DNA of 10,097 bases from Rhodoferax sp. (GTDB taxonomy: Bacteria > Pseudomonadota > Gammaproteobacteria > Burkholderiales > Burkholderiaceae_C), in NCBI GenBank assembly GCA_029946045.1, contig JAQSDS010000475.1, positions 1 to 10,097 on the forward strand, in the 5' to 3' direction. This document shows positions 1-6,082 of this stretch, in pieces; position 1 is the first letter of the stretch, and the number at the start of each line of letters is the position of its first letter. The notes under the pieces were generated by a model. The model was not told where the DNA came from. It did not search any database and saw only the letters and a program-made list of their open reading frames with translations. The position numbers and the translations under genes were made by a program.

Positions 1-445
1 GCGGAATCTTTTGCGACACACCCAAGTGATCGTCCTGCGGCAAAAAAACCAGCATGCGCCCGGCAATGCTGATCTGGGTGGACAAGCGCGCGCCCTTGGT
101 GCCAATCGGGTCCTTGATCACCTGCACCATCAAGCTCTGGCCTTCAAACACCTGCTTTTCAATGGGAATTTGGGTCGCAGCGTTGCGGGCTGCTGAAATC
201 GTTTCGCCCTCAACGGGTGCATGCCAGACGTCTGCCACATGCAAAAATGCCGCACGCTCCAGACCAATGTCAATGAACGCTGATTGCATGCCCGGCAACA
301 CGCGCGCCACTTTGCCCAGATAGACATTGCCCACCAGGCCGCGCTCGAGCGTGCGCTCGACGTGCAGCTCTTGCAGCACACCGTTTTCCACCACGGCCAC
401 CCGGGTCTCCTGGGGTGACCAATTGATCAAAATATCTTCTTGCAT
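1..445 (-). CDS. rng: Ribonuclease G, N-terminal part (cut by window edge)
   Basis: This is the N-terminal 148 residues of an RNase E/G-family endoribonuclease; the C-terminal catalytic part lies beyond base 1. RNase G matures the 5' end of 16S rRNA and takes part in mRNA turnover in the cytoplasm. The protein opens MQEDILINWSPQETRVAVVE, which fits RNase G better than the longer RNase E. An S1 RNA-binding domain covers roughly residues 35-125, with GNVYLGKVARVLPGMQSAF (39-57), FLHVAD (67-72) and KDPIGTKGARLSTQ (111-124). The ATG at 443-445 starts 21 bases after the maf stop. The bases before it are purine-rich (AAAGAAAA) rather than a clear Shine-Dalgarno, so translation may depend partly on readthrough from maf. 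It is the last visible gene of the minus-strand operon. Family assignment is firm; G rather than E is inferred from the N-terminus and the maf linkage. Confidence 0.93.
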   Translation of the reverse strand, partial: MQEDILINWSPQETRVAVVENGVLQELHVERTLERGLVGNVYLGKVARVLPGMQSAFIDIGLERAAFLHVADVWHAPVEGETISAARNAATQIPIEKQVFEGQSLMVQVIKDPIGTKGARLSTQISIAGRMLVFLPQDDHLGVSQKIP

Positions 446-466
446 GGGCTTGGGTTTTCTTTAACT

Positions 467-1069
467 TTACACATCGAAGCCAAAAGCCCGCAGCAACCGG
501 GCTGTTTCAAACATCGGCAATCCCATGATGCCCGAATAACTTCCGCTCAAATGCGAAATGTACGCCGCCGCCTTGCCCTGCACCGCATAGGCGCCCGCCT
601 TGCCCAGGGGCTCGCTGCTCGCGGCATAAGCGTGCATCTGATCGGGTGTCATGGTCACAAAGGTCACACGGGAAATGGACACCGCCTGCTGGCGTTCCTG
701 CAAGCTGCCGAGTGTGACCGCAGTCAACACCCGGTGTGTTTTGCCAGACAGGACGGCCAGTATGCGTTCGGCATCTTGGGCGTCGAGGGGCTTGCCCAAA
801 ATCGTCCGGCCCAGCGCCACCGTGGTGTCCGAGCACAAGACCGGCGCCAGTGGCAAATTGCGATCTTGCAGGCGCTGTAGCGCGGCATCGAGCTTGAGTT
901 GGGTGACACGTTGCACATACCGCAAAGGCGCTTCATTGGGCAGCACGGCTTCCAGCGCTTCGGCATCTTCATCCGCGGCCGGCAACAACAACTCGTAGGC
1001 CACACCCAACTGCTCCAGCAATTGCCGGCGGCGCGGGCTTTGCGAAGCCAGGTAAACAAAAGGTGACAT
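467..1069 (-). CDS. maf: Maf-family nucleoside triphosphate pyrophosphatase (YhdE type)
   Basis: Maf proteins hydrolyse non-canonical or surplus nucleoside triphosphates to monophosphates, and are historically linked to septum formation. From the ATG at 1067-1069 the protein has 200 residues, normal for the family. Motifs in order are LASQSPRR (7-14), the SDTTV strand with the likely catalytic Asp81, GKP (92-94), GKTHRVLTAV (109-118), EPLGKAGAYAVQG (153-165) and GSYSGIMGLPM (176-186). The DTTV and GKTHRVLTAV forms resemble the YhdE (dTTP/UTP) branch more than the YceF (m7GTP) branch; that substrate call is inference. Two more in-frame ATGs lie upstream, at 1073-1075 and 1082-1084, the latter inside the palindromic element. 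MSPFVYLASQ matches the family's usual beginning, so the shortest start is preferred. None of the three starts has a strong ribosome binding site. Confidence 0.93.
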   Translation of the reverse strand: MSPFVYLASQSPRRRQLLEQLGVAYELLLPAADEDAEALEAVLPNEAPLRYVQRVTQLKLDAALQRLQDRNLPLAPVLCSDTTVALGRTILGKPLDAQDAERILAVLSGKTHRVLTAVTLGSLQERQQAVSISRVTFVTMTPDQMHAYAASSEPLGKAGAYAVQGKAAAYISHLSGSYSGIMGLPMFETARLLRAFGFDV

Positions 1070-1077
1070 AGGCATCT

Positions 1078-1178
1078 GTTTCATGTGTGAATCGGCTCTG
1101 TCTAGGCGTCGCGCCGCCGACAGTACAGGCGTACGACAAGGCGCGACAACAACGACAGAGGTGATTCACACATGAAAC
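1078..1178. repeat. 101-bp nested palindromic element between rlmH and maf
   Basis: The outer arms are 1078-1102 and 1154-1178. They form a 25-base inverted repeat with only two mismatches (GTTTCATGTGTGAATC, two unpaired bases, then CTCTGTC, against its complement). Inside sits a second perfect stem, GTCGCGCC at 1108-1115 with GGCGCGAC at 1140-1147. At the apex GTAC-AGGC-GTAC (1123-1134) can form a short third stem. The right arm ends on the first base of the rlmH stop triplet (1178-1180) and the left arm ends 8 bases before the preferred maf start, so the element occupies essentially the whole intergenic space. It has no coding content and no T-run typical of an intrinsic terminator. It could be a dispersed repeat of REP, BIME or MITE type, or an mRNA processing or stabilising hairpin. 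Which one cannot be told from one copy. Confidence 0.85.
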
Positions 1179-1645
1179 TATTCGCGGTGGTAGGGATGAT
1201 TCGCATTAATCGACCACGCCCGGTAGAGTTGTTCGATCAGCAGCACCCGCACCATGGCATGGGGCAGGGTCAGGTCGGACAAGCGAACCCGCTCGTGTGC
1301 AGCCTGCCTGAAAGCGGGATCAAGCCCGTCCGGGCCGCCAATCACCAGTGCCACATCGTCACCCGACAACTGCCAGTTTTCAAGTTTTTGCGCCAGCGCC
1401 ATGGTGCTCAAGGCGGTGCCACGTTCATCCAGCGCAACGATCCTGAAACCTTTGGGAATAGCAGCCTCAATGCGCGCGCGCTCTGCCGCCAACAAAGTTT
1501 CAAGGGCTTTGGAGGCCCGGGGCTCGGTCTTGACCGCTTTGAGCTCGACCTTGAGCTCAAACGGAAAGCGCTTGGCGTAGTCGTCCCACGCTGTTTGCGC
1601 CCAGTCGGGCACGCGTTGACCGACGGCAACAATCAGCAGACGCAC
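1178..1645 (-). CDS. rlmH: 23S rRNA (pseudouridine-1915-N3) methyltransferase RlmH
   Basis: RlmH is a SPOUT-class, SAM-dependent methyltransferase that modifies pseudouridine 1915 in helix 69 of 23S rRNA on assembled 70S ribosomes. The 155-residue protein has the normal family length and opens [20 protein letters not shown], close to the E. coli pattern. It shows ALDERG (71-76), the knot-forming SAM loop IGGPDGL (102-108), and the C-terminal run from [13 protein letters not shown] (122-134) to EQLYRAWSI (138-146), ending HPYHRE. The start is GTG at 1643-1645, 9 bases after the rsfS stop; no nearer ATG preserves the conserved first residues. Its stop abuts the palindromic element. Co-location with rsfS is common in proteobacteria and places two ribosome-acting proteins next to each other. 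Confidence 0.96.
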   Translation of the reverse strand: MRLLIVAVGQRVPDWAQTAWDDYAKRFPFELKVELKAVKTEPRASKALETLLAAERARIEAAIPKGFRIVALDERGTALSTMALAQKLENWQLSGDDVALVIGGPDGLDPAFRQAAHERVRLSDLTLPHAMVRVLLIEQLYRAWSINANHPYHRE

Positions 1646-1654
1646 AGCGCAGCG

Positions 1655-2449
1655 TCAGACTTTGCGCACGGCTGTTTTTTTGGCCGCAGGCTTGACCGGC
1701 GCGTTCACCACCACAGTTTTCAGTCGGGGCTTGGCCACGGCTTCAGCGCCGGCCACCTTGCGCTTGGGTGTGGCAGCGCTCTTGGCGGCAGCTTTTTTGG
1801 TGGCAGCCGCTTCCGAAGCAGCCGTTTTTGCCATCTGCGCTCTGGACGGGAAGGCTTCCTGCACGCCCTGCTTGGCGGCACTGGAGCGGCGCAAACTGGC
1901 TGCCGGCTTGGCGGCCTCCTTGGCAGCCTTGACTTGTGCCGCGCTGGGCTCGGCAGCCACCACGGGTTTGGCCGCGCCAAACTTCAGGCGTACCGGCTTC
2001 TCGCCCCACAATTCTTCCAGGTTGTAATAGCTACGGTAGGTGGGCTGCATCACATGCACCACCGCCTGGCCACAGTCCACAATGATCCATTCGCCGTTGG
2101 CTTCCCCTTCCACGCGCGGTTTCGGAAAACCAGCGTCCCGCACCGCGTCGATCACACTCATGGCCAGCGCCTTGGTTTGGCGGTTGGAGGTACCCGAAGC
2201 AATAATCACCCGCTCAAACAAGGACGACAGGTGTTCGGTGTCAAACACCACAATCTCTTGCGCCTTCACATCTTCGAGCCCGTCGACAATGGCGCGCTGC
2301 AACTTCTGCACGTCTTTTTTGTCGACCGAAGCATTGGCCGACTTGGCGACGGGTTTTGTGGTGGATTTGCTTAGCGTCGGCGTGGCAGATTTGGCAGCCG
2401 CCTTGACAGGTTTTTTGGCAGTGCTTGGGGCTGTAGTTTTGGTAGTCAT
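1655..2449 (-). CDS. rsfS: Ribosomal silencing factor RsfS with long basic tails
   Basis: RsfS binds ribosomal protein uL14 on the large subunit, blocks subunit joining and so lowers translation in starvation or stationary phase. The conserved core covers about residues 45-156, with GTSNRQ (86-91), GEWIIVDCG (119-127), VHVM (131-134) and YYNLEELW (141-148). The whole protein is 264 residues, more than twice the usual length of about 105-130. The extra sequence is a Lys/Ala/Thr-rich N-terminal extension (1-44) and a C-terminal tail of roughly 108 residues rich in Ala, Lys, Arg and Pro, resembling a histone-H1-like disordered tail. The ATG at 2447-2449 overlaps the nadD stop by one base (TGATG), implying translational coupling. 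A TTG one codon upstream could also start the frame, but ATG is preferred. The core assignment is firm; any function of the tails is unknown. Confidence 0.95.
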   Translation of the reverse strand: MTTKTTAPSTAKKPVKAAAKSATPTLSKSTTKPVAKSANASVDKKDVQKLQRAIVDGLEDVKAQEIVVFDTEHLSSLFERVIIASGTSNRQTKALAMSVIDAVRDAGFPKPRVEGEANGEWIIVDCGQAVVHVMQPTYRSYYNLEELWGEKPVRLKFGAAKPVVAAEPSAAQVKAAKEAAKPAASLRRSSAAKQGVQEAFPSRAQMAKTAASEAAATKKAAAKSAATPKRKVAGAEAVAKPRLKTVVVNAPVKPAAKKTAVRKV

Positions 2450-3054
2450 CAATGTGATTGGTAAAGGTGATGGTCGGCAATATAACGCGCAACGGGCTCA
2501 GACACCAGTGTTTGTACCGGTTGCCCGTTGGCAATGTTGCTGCGAATCTGGGTGGCGCTCACGTGCAGGGGGGGTAGGCCCAAGTGCAAAAACCGCTCGG
2601 GAAACAGTCTTTCAGCTTCAAACAAACCGGTGGTATTTGATGGGTGGGCACGAGTAGCTACACTAATTATAGCTAGTTGAACAATGGCCTGCCATTCGTG
2701 CCAGCTGGTCAGGGCAGCGGCCTGGTCTGCGCCCATGATCAAAAATAACTCGGCACCGGCTACCTCTGCGGCTATCTCGCGCAAGGTGTCGATGGTGTAG
2801 CTTGGGCCAACACGTCCAATTTCCCGGCTATCCACGACGATCCGAGGAACATCTTGAAAGGCCAGTCGCACCATGGCCAGGCGGTGCGCGGCATCAAGCA
2901 ACTGGCGCGGTTTGTGCCAGGCATCACCCGTGGGTACCACATGCAGGACATCCAAGCGGAGCTCATGCAGCGCAGTCTCGAGCAAGGCGCGGTGCGCCAG
3001 GTGCGGCGGATCGAAGGCGCCGCCAAAGACCCCGATGCGCCGCGCCTGTGGCAT
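2449..3054 (-). CDS. nadD: Nicotinate-nucleotide adenylyltransferase NadD
   Basis: NadD transfers AMP from ATP to nicotinate mononucleotide, giving deamido-NAD, the step before NAD synthetase. From the ATG at 3052-3054 the protein has 201 residues, typical for NadD. It contains the nucleotidyltransferase loop GVFGGAFDPPHLAH (8-21), PSYTIDTL (84-91), LIMGAD (105-110) and the C-terminal SATQIR (166-171). The reading frame stays open upstream to about 3147, but that stretch overlaps the end of hemF and adds nothing conserved, so the start giving MPQARRIGVFGG is chosen. It lies 8 bases after the hemF stop, without a clear ribosome binding site. The stop overlaps the rsfS start. Residues 127-134 are encoded by an unusually AT-rich palindromic patch (see separate entry). 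Confidence 0.95.
   Translation of the reverse strand: MPQARRIGVFGGAFDPPHLAHRALLETALHELRLDVLHVVPTGDAWHKPRQLLDAAHRLAMVRLAFQDVPRIVVDSREIGRVGPSYTIDTLREIAAEVAGAELFLIMGADQAAALTSWHEWQAIVQLAIISVATRAHPSNTTGLFEAERLFPERFLHLGLPPLHVSATQIRSNIANGQPVQTLVSEPVARYIADHHLYQSH
2654..2676. repeat. AT-rich palindromic patch inside nadD
   Basis: Two copies of the self-complementary hexamer TAGCTA lie at 2655-2660 and 2670-2675, separated by nine bases (CACTAATTA). The first sits inside an 8-base perfect palindrome, GTAGCTAC (2654-2661). The patch is markedly AT-richer than the surrounding GC-rich coding sequence. It is in frame and encodes about residues 127-134 of NadD, in the variable stretch after the WHEW segment. 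It could be a short dispersed repeat that inserted and was tolerated in a flexible position, or chance. Confidence 0.45.
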
Positions 3055-3062
3055 GTTTGGCT

Positions 3063-3986
3063 TCAGACCCAATCCCGGCGCACCAGAAAATCGCTGTACA
3101 GCGCGGCCTCGGGTGTACCCGCAGCGGGCACTTGCTGGTAGGCCCAACTCACCAGCGGTGGCATCGACAGCAAAATGGATTCACTGCGCCCCCCGGACTG
3201 CAGGCCGAAGTGGGTGCCCCGGTCCCACACCAGGTTAAATTCAACGTAGCGGCCACGCCGGTAAAGCTGGAAAGCACGCTCGCGCTCGCCATAGAGCATG
3301 TCTTTGCGGCGCATCACAATGGGCAGGTAAGCAGTTAAAAACGAATTGCCCACGGCCTGCATCATGGCCAGACTGGGCTCCAAGCCAAGCTCGGAAAAAT
3401 CGTCAAAAAACACGCCGCCCACACCGCGCTGCTCGTTGCGGTGCTTCAGGAAAAAATACTCGTCACACCAGGTTTTGAAACGCGGGTACTTGTCGTCGCC
3501 AAAGGGCTGCAAGGCTGACTGGCAGGTCTGGTGAAAATGCACCGCGTCTTCTTCAAAGCCGTAATACGGCGTCAGGTCCATGCCGCCACCAAACCAGCAC
3601 ACCTCGCGGCCATCGGGCGCCTTGGCAGAAATCATGCGCACATTCATGTGCACCGTGGGCACGTAGGGGTTGCGCGGATGAAACACCAACGACACACCCA
3701 TGGCCTCAAACGGTGCGCCGGTCAGTTCCGGACGGTGTTGCGTGGCTGAGGGCGGCAATTTGGGACCGGTGACATGTGAAAAACCGCAGCCGGCACGCTC
3801 AAACACCGCGCCGCCTTCCAAGATTTGCGTAATGCCCTGCCCTTGCAAAGTTTCACCCGCGGGTTTCTGCCATGGGTCGGTCAGAAACGTCGCGCCATCC
3901 AGTTCGGCAACAGCCCCGGTGATGCTGGCCTGCAAGCTGCGCAAATAAGTGCTCACTCGCGCGGTCAGCAAGGTTTGGGCCGTCAT
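3063..3986 (-). CDS. hemF: Oxygen-dependent coproporphyrinogen III oxidase HemF
   Basis: HemF carries out the aerobic oxidative decarboxylation of coproporphyrinogen III to protoporphyrinogen IX, a late step of heme synthesis. At 307 residues it matches the family length. Diagnostic segments are [16 protein letters not shown] (102-117), the signature [13 protein letters not shown] (130-142), [17 protein letters not shown] (181-197) and the C-terminal run [17 protein letters not shown] (247-263) followed by [13 protein letters not shown] (265-277). No signal peptide or membrane segment is seen, as expected for a soluble cytoplasmic homodimer. The ATG at 3984-3986 overlaps the purD stop as ATGA, a strong sign of translational coupling. 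nadD follows after 8 bases. I saw no separate promoter, so expression probably follows the upstream operon. Confidence 0.97.
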   Translation of the reverse strand: MTAQTLLTARVSTYLRSLQASITGAVAELDGATFLTDPWQKPAGETLQGQGITQILEGGAVFERAGCGFSHVTGPKLPPSATQHRPELTGAPFEAMGVSLVFHPRNPYVPTVHMNVRMISAKAPDGREVCWFGGGMDLTPYYGFEEDAVHFHQTCQSALQPFGDDKYPRFKTWCDEYFFLKHRNEQRGVGGVFFDDFSELGLEPSLAMMQAVGNSFLTAYLPIVMRRKDMLYGERERAFQLYRRGRYVEFNLVWDRGTHFGLQSGGRSESILLSMPPLVSWAYQQVPAAGTPEAALYSDFLVRRDWV

Positions 3987-5299
3987 GCCTGCGACCCCTT
4001 AATGGCGCGGTGGCCAATGTCCCGGCGGTACTGCAGGCCATCAAAACGAACGCCCATGACCACGTCGTAGGCGCGCTGCTGCGCCAAGCGCACATTGTCA
4101 GCCAGCACCGTCACACACAGCACCCGGCCGCCAGCAGTCAACAACACACCGTCTTGCAAAGCCGTGCCGGCATGGAACACGCAGGCGTCTTCGGTCTCGG
4201 GGGGAATGCCGGTAATGACATCGCCCTTGCGCGGATGCATGGGGTAGCCGTGCGCAGCCAGCACCACACCCATGGCGGTGCGCCGGTCCCATTCGAGCTC
4301 GACCTGGTCGAGCCTGCCATGCGGGCCCGGCTCGGTGGCGGCCATCATCACGTCAACCAGATCGGTTTTCAGTCGCATCATGATCGGCTGGGTTTCGGGG
4401 TCGCCCATGCGGCAATTGAATTCGAGCGTTTTGGGGCGCCCCTGGGCGTCAATCATGAGCCCGGCGTACAGAAAACCGGTGAAAGGAATGCCGTCTTTTT
4501 CCATGCCGCGCACCGTCGGCAAAATGATGTCACGCATGGCCCGGGCATGGACATCGGGCGTGACCACCGGCGCGGGTGAATAAGCGCCCATGCCACCGGT
4601 ATTGGGACCCTGGTCGCCATCGAGCAGGCGCTTGTGGTCCTGGCTGGTGGCCAGTGGCAGCACATTTTTGCCATCCACCATGACGATAAAGCTGGCTTCT
4701 TCACCCTGCAGAAATTCTTCGATCACGACCCGTGGCACGGCCGCGCCATCGGCACCGGCGTTGTGCACCACGCCCAAGCTGTTGTCGAGCAGCATGAAGT
4801 CTACGGCCTCATGCGCCTCGGCGAGGGTGTTGGCGACCACCACGCCCTTGCCCGCGGCCAGACCGTCGGCCTTGACCACGATCGGTGCGCCTTTCTGATC
4901 AACATAGGCGTGTGCCGCCGCCGCATCGGTAAAGGTTTCAAACTCGGCCGTCGGAATGTTGTGGCGCTTCATGAAGGCCTTGGAAAAAGCCTTGGAGCTC
5001 TCCAGCTGGGCCGCCGCCTGCGTGGGGCCAAAAATGCGCAAACCCTGCTTGCGAAACACATCCACCACGCCAGCTGCGAGCGGCACTTCCGGACCCACCA
5101 CGGTGAGCGCAATTTTTTGTGACAGCGCCCAGGCACACAATTCGTTCACATCGGTGATGGGTACATTTTCAAAACGGGGGTCCAGCGCGGTGCCACCGTT
5201 GCCAGGGGCCAGGTAAATCTTGTGGGTTTTGGGCGATTGCACCAAACGCCAGGCCAACGCATGTTCACGGCCGCCGCCGCCAATGACCAAAATCTTCAT
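3983..5299 (-). CDS. purD: Phosphoribosylamine-glycine ligase (GAR synthetase) PurD
   Basis: PurD catalyses the second step of de novo purine synthesis, the ATP-dependent joining of phosphoribosylamine and glycine to GAR. The 438-residue protein has normal length and the ATP-grasp order: N-terminal GGGGREH (7-13), VGPEVPL (68-74), [11 protein letters not shown] (100-110), ATP-binding [14 protein letters not shown] (142-155), [10 protein letters not shown] (194-203), QDHKR (220-224), [12 protein letters not shown] (231-242), and the metal-binding signature [12 protein letters not shown] (293-304). A short Ala/Gly loop at about 179-189 is consistent with a lineage-specific surface insert. The ATG at 5297-5299 overlaps the yebC stop as ATGA, and its own stop overlaps the hemF start in the same way. 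It therefore sits in a coupled trio, away from other pur genes. Confidence 0.97.
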   Translation of the reverse strand: MKILVIGGGGREHALAWRLVQSPKTHKIYLAPGNGGTALDPRFENVPITDVNELCAWALSQKIALTVVGPEVPLAAGVVDVFRKQGLRIFGPTQAAAQLESSKAFSKAFMKRHNIPTAEFETFTDAAAAHAYVDQKGAPIVVKADGLAAGKGVVVANTLAEAHEAVDFMLLDNSLGVVHNAGADGAAVPRVVIEEFLQGEEASFIVMVDGKNVLPLATSQDHKRLLDGDQGPNTGGMGAYSPAPVVTPDVHARAMRDIILPTVRGMEKDGIPFTGFLYAGLMIDAQGRPKTLEFNCRMGDPETQPIMMRLKTDLVDVMMAATEPGPHGRLDQVELEWDRRTAMGVVLAAHGYPMHPRKGDVITGIPPETEDACVFHAGTALQDGVLLTAGGRVLCVTVLADNVRLAQQRAYDVVMGVRFDGLQYRRDIGHRAIKGSQA

Positions 5300-6024
5300 T
5301 CGGTGTCCAGTTCAGCGTTGTGGTAGACGCCTTGCACGTCGTCCAGGTCTTCAATGGCATCAAGCAGTTTTTGCATGCGTGCGGCCTCGTCGCCACCGAG
5401 CTCGATCGGGTTTTCAGGGCGCATGGTGACTTCGGCCACGTCAGGCGTGAGCCCGGCGGCCTCCAAAGCGTTTTTGACGGCTTCGAACTCTGCCACCGAA
5501 GTGATCACCTCAATCGCACCATCGGCGTCACTGATCACATCTTGCGCGCCTGACTCCAGGGCCACGTCCATCACCTTGTCTTCGGACGTACCAGGGGCAA
5601 AAATGATCTGGCCGCAGTGCTTGAACTGGAACGCCACCGAGCCCTCGGTGCCCATGTTGCCGCCGAATTTGGAAAAGGCGTGGCGCACTTCAGCCACGGT
5701 GCGTACTTTGTTGTCGGTCATGGTGTCGACAATGATGGCTGCGCCACCTATGCCGTAGCCTTCGTAGCGGATTTCTTCGTAACTGATGCCGTCCAGCGAA
5801 CCAGTGGCCTTGTCGATGTTGTATTTGATGCGCTCGGCTGGCATATTGGCCGCTTTGGCCCGGTCAATGGCCAGACGCAAGCGCGGATTGGTGCCCAGGT
5901 CGCCACCACCGGCACGGGCGGCCACGGTGATTTCACGGATGATGCGGGTCCAGATCTTGCCGCGTTTTTCGTCCTGACGGCCTTTGCGGTGTTGAATATT
6001 GGCCCATTTACTGTGTCCTGCCAC
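5296..6024 (-). CDS. yebC: YebC/TACO1-family translation or transcription regulator
   Basis: The 242-residue protein belongs to the widespread YebC/PmpR family, described both as DNA-binding transcription regulators and, more recently, as TACO1-like factors that help ribosomes through polyproline stretches. It begins with the near-invariant [18 protein letters not shown] and continues with [17 protein letters not shown] (46-62), [15 protein letters not shown] (86-100) and [16 protein letters not shown] (115-130); length is standard. The start is GTG at 6022-6024, because the conserved N-terminus begins exactly there. It is supported by an AAGGA ribosome binding site (6031-6035 on the complementary strand) six bases upstream. 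It is the first gene of the minus-strand run, and its stop overlaps the purD start (ATGA). Which of the two proposed activities applies here cannot be read from sequence. Confidence 0.96.
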   Translation of the reverse strand: MAGHSKWANIQHRKGRQDEKRGKIWTRIIREITVAARAGGGDLGTNPRLRLAIDRAKAANMPAERIKYNIDKATGSLDGISYEEIRYEGYGIGGAAIIVDTMTDNKVRTVAEVRHAFSKFGGNMGTEGSVAFQFKHCGQIIFAPGTSEDKVMDVALESGAQDVISDADGAIEVITSVAEFEAVKNALEAAGLTPDVAEVTMRPENPIELGGDEAARMQKLLDAIEDLDDVQGVYHNAELDTE

Positions 6025-6030
6025 GTGAAA

Positions 6031-6035
6031 TCCTT
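6031..6035 (-). promoter_or_regulatory. Ribosome binding site of yebC
   Basis: AAGGA on the minus strand lies six bases before the GTG at 6022-6024. It decides the non-ATG start of yebC and agrees with the conserved MAGHSKW beginning. Confidence 0.8.
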
Positions 6036-6073
6036 CAAAAGTTCGTTACGCTACTGCCTCCATTGTACTTTTT

Positions 6074-6077
6074 GAGG
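6074..6077 (+). promoter_or_regulatory. Ribosome binding site of the yjgR-like gene
   Basis: GAGG is followed by a five-base spacer (TTGAC) and the ATG at 6083. This supports that start, which also agrees with the family's [13 protein letters not shown] beginning. Confidence 0.7.
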
Positions 6078-6082
6078 TTGAC

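Larger units (their letters stand above)
6025..6082. promoter_or_regulatory. Divergent intergenic region, yebC and yjgR
   Basis: Only 58 bases separate the yebC start codon from that of the plus-strand ATPase gene, so any promoters for the two must be compressed or reach into the coding sequences. For yebC, TACAAT on the minus strand (6062-6067) is a good -10-like hexamer, but no convincing TTGACA-like partner is visible at 16-18 bases, so the promoter call is weak. For the plus strand no credible core promoter was found in the gap; it may lie within the 5' end of yebC. Ribosome binding sites occupy both ends of the region. Confidence 0.4.

Noticed and set aside
425..432. TTGATCAA palindrome near the start of rng as a possible FNR site
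   Set aside because: It lacks the four-base spacer required by the consensus and lies inside the rng coding sequence.
969..1169. Small minus-strand frame covering the palindromic element and the start of maf
   Set aside because: It is out of frame with maf, overlaps its conserved N-terminus, and the Cys/Arg-rich product resembles nothing known; the DNA is better explained as a repeat.
2026..2034. AATAGCTAC inside rsfS as another copy of the TAGCTA-type patch in nadD
   Set aside because: It encodes the conserved YRSYYNLEE region of RsfS, so the bases are explained by protein conservation, and there is no second hexamer.
1172..2374. 400-codon open frame on the plus strand, antisense to rlmH and rsfS, preceded by a good Shine-Dalgarno
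   Set aside because: It runs opposite two well-conserved genes, its product is low-complexity (Gly/His/Arg-rich) with no recognisable domain, and its openness follows from the Ala/Lys codon bias of rsfS on the other strand.
3055..3147. N-terminal extension of nadD by 31 codons
   Set aside because: The extension overlaps the conserved end of hemF and is not part of the NadD family; the ATG at 3052-3054 gives the standard beginning.
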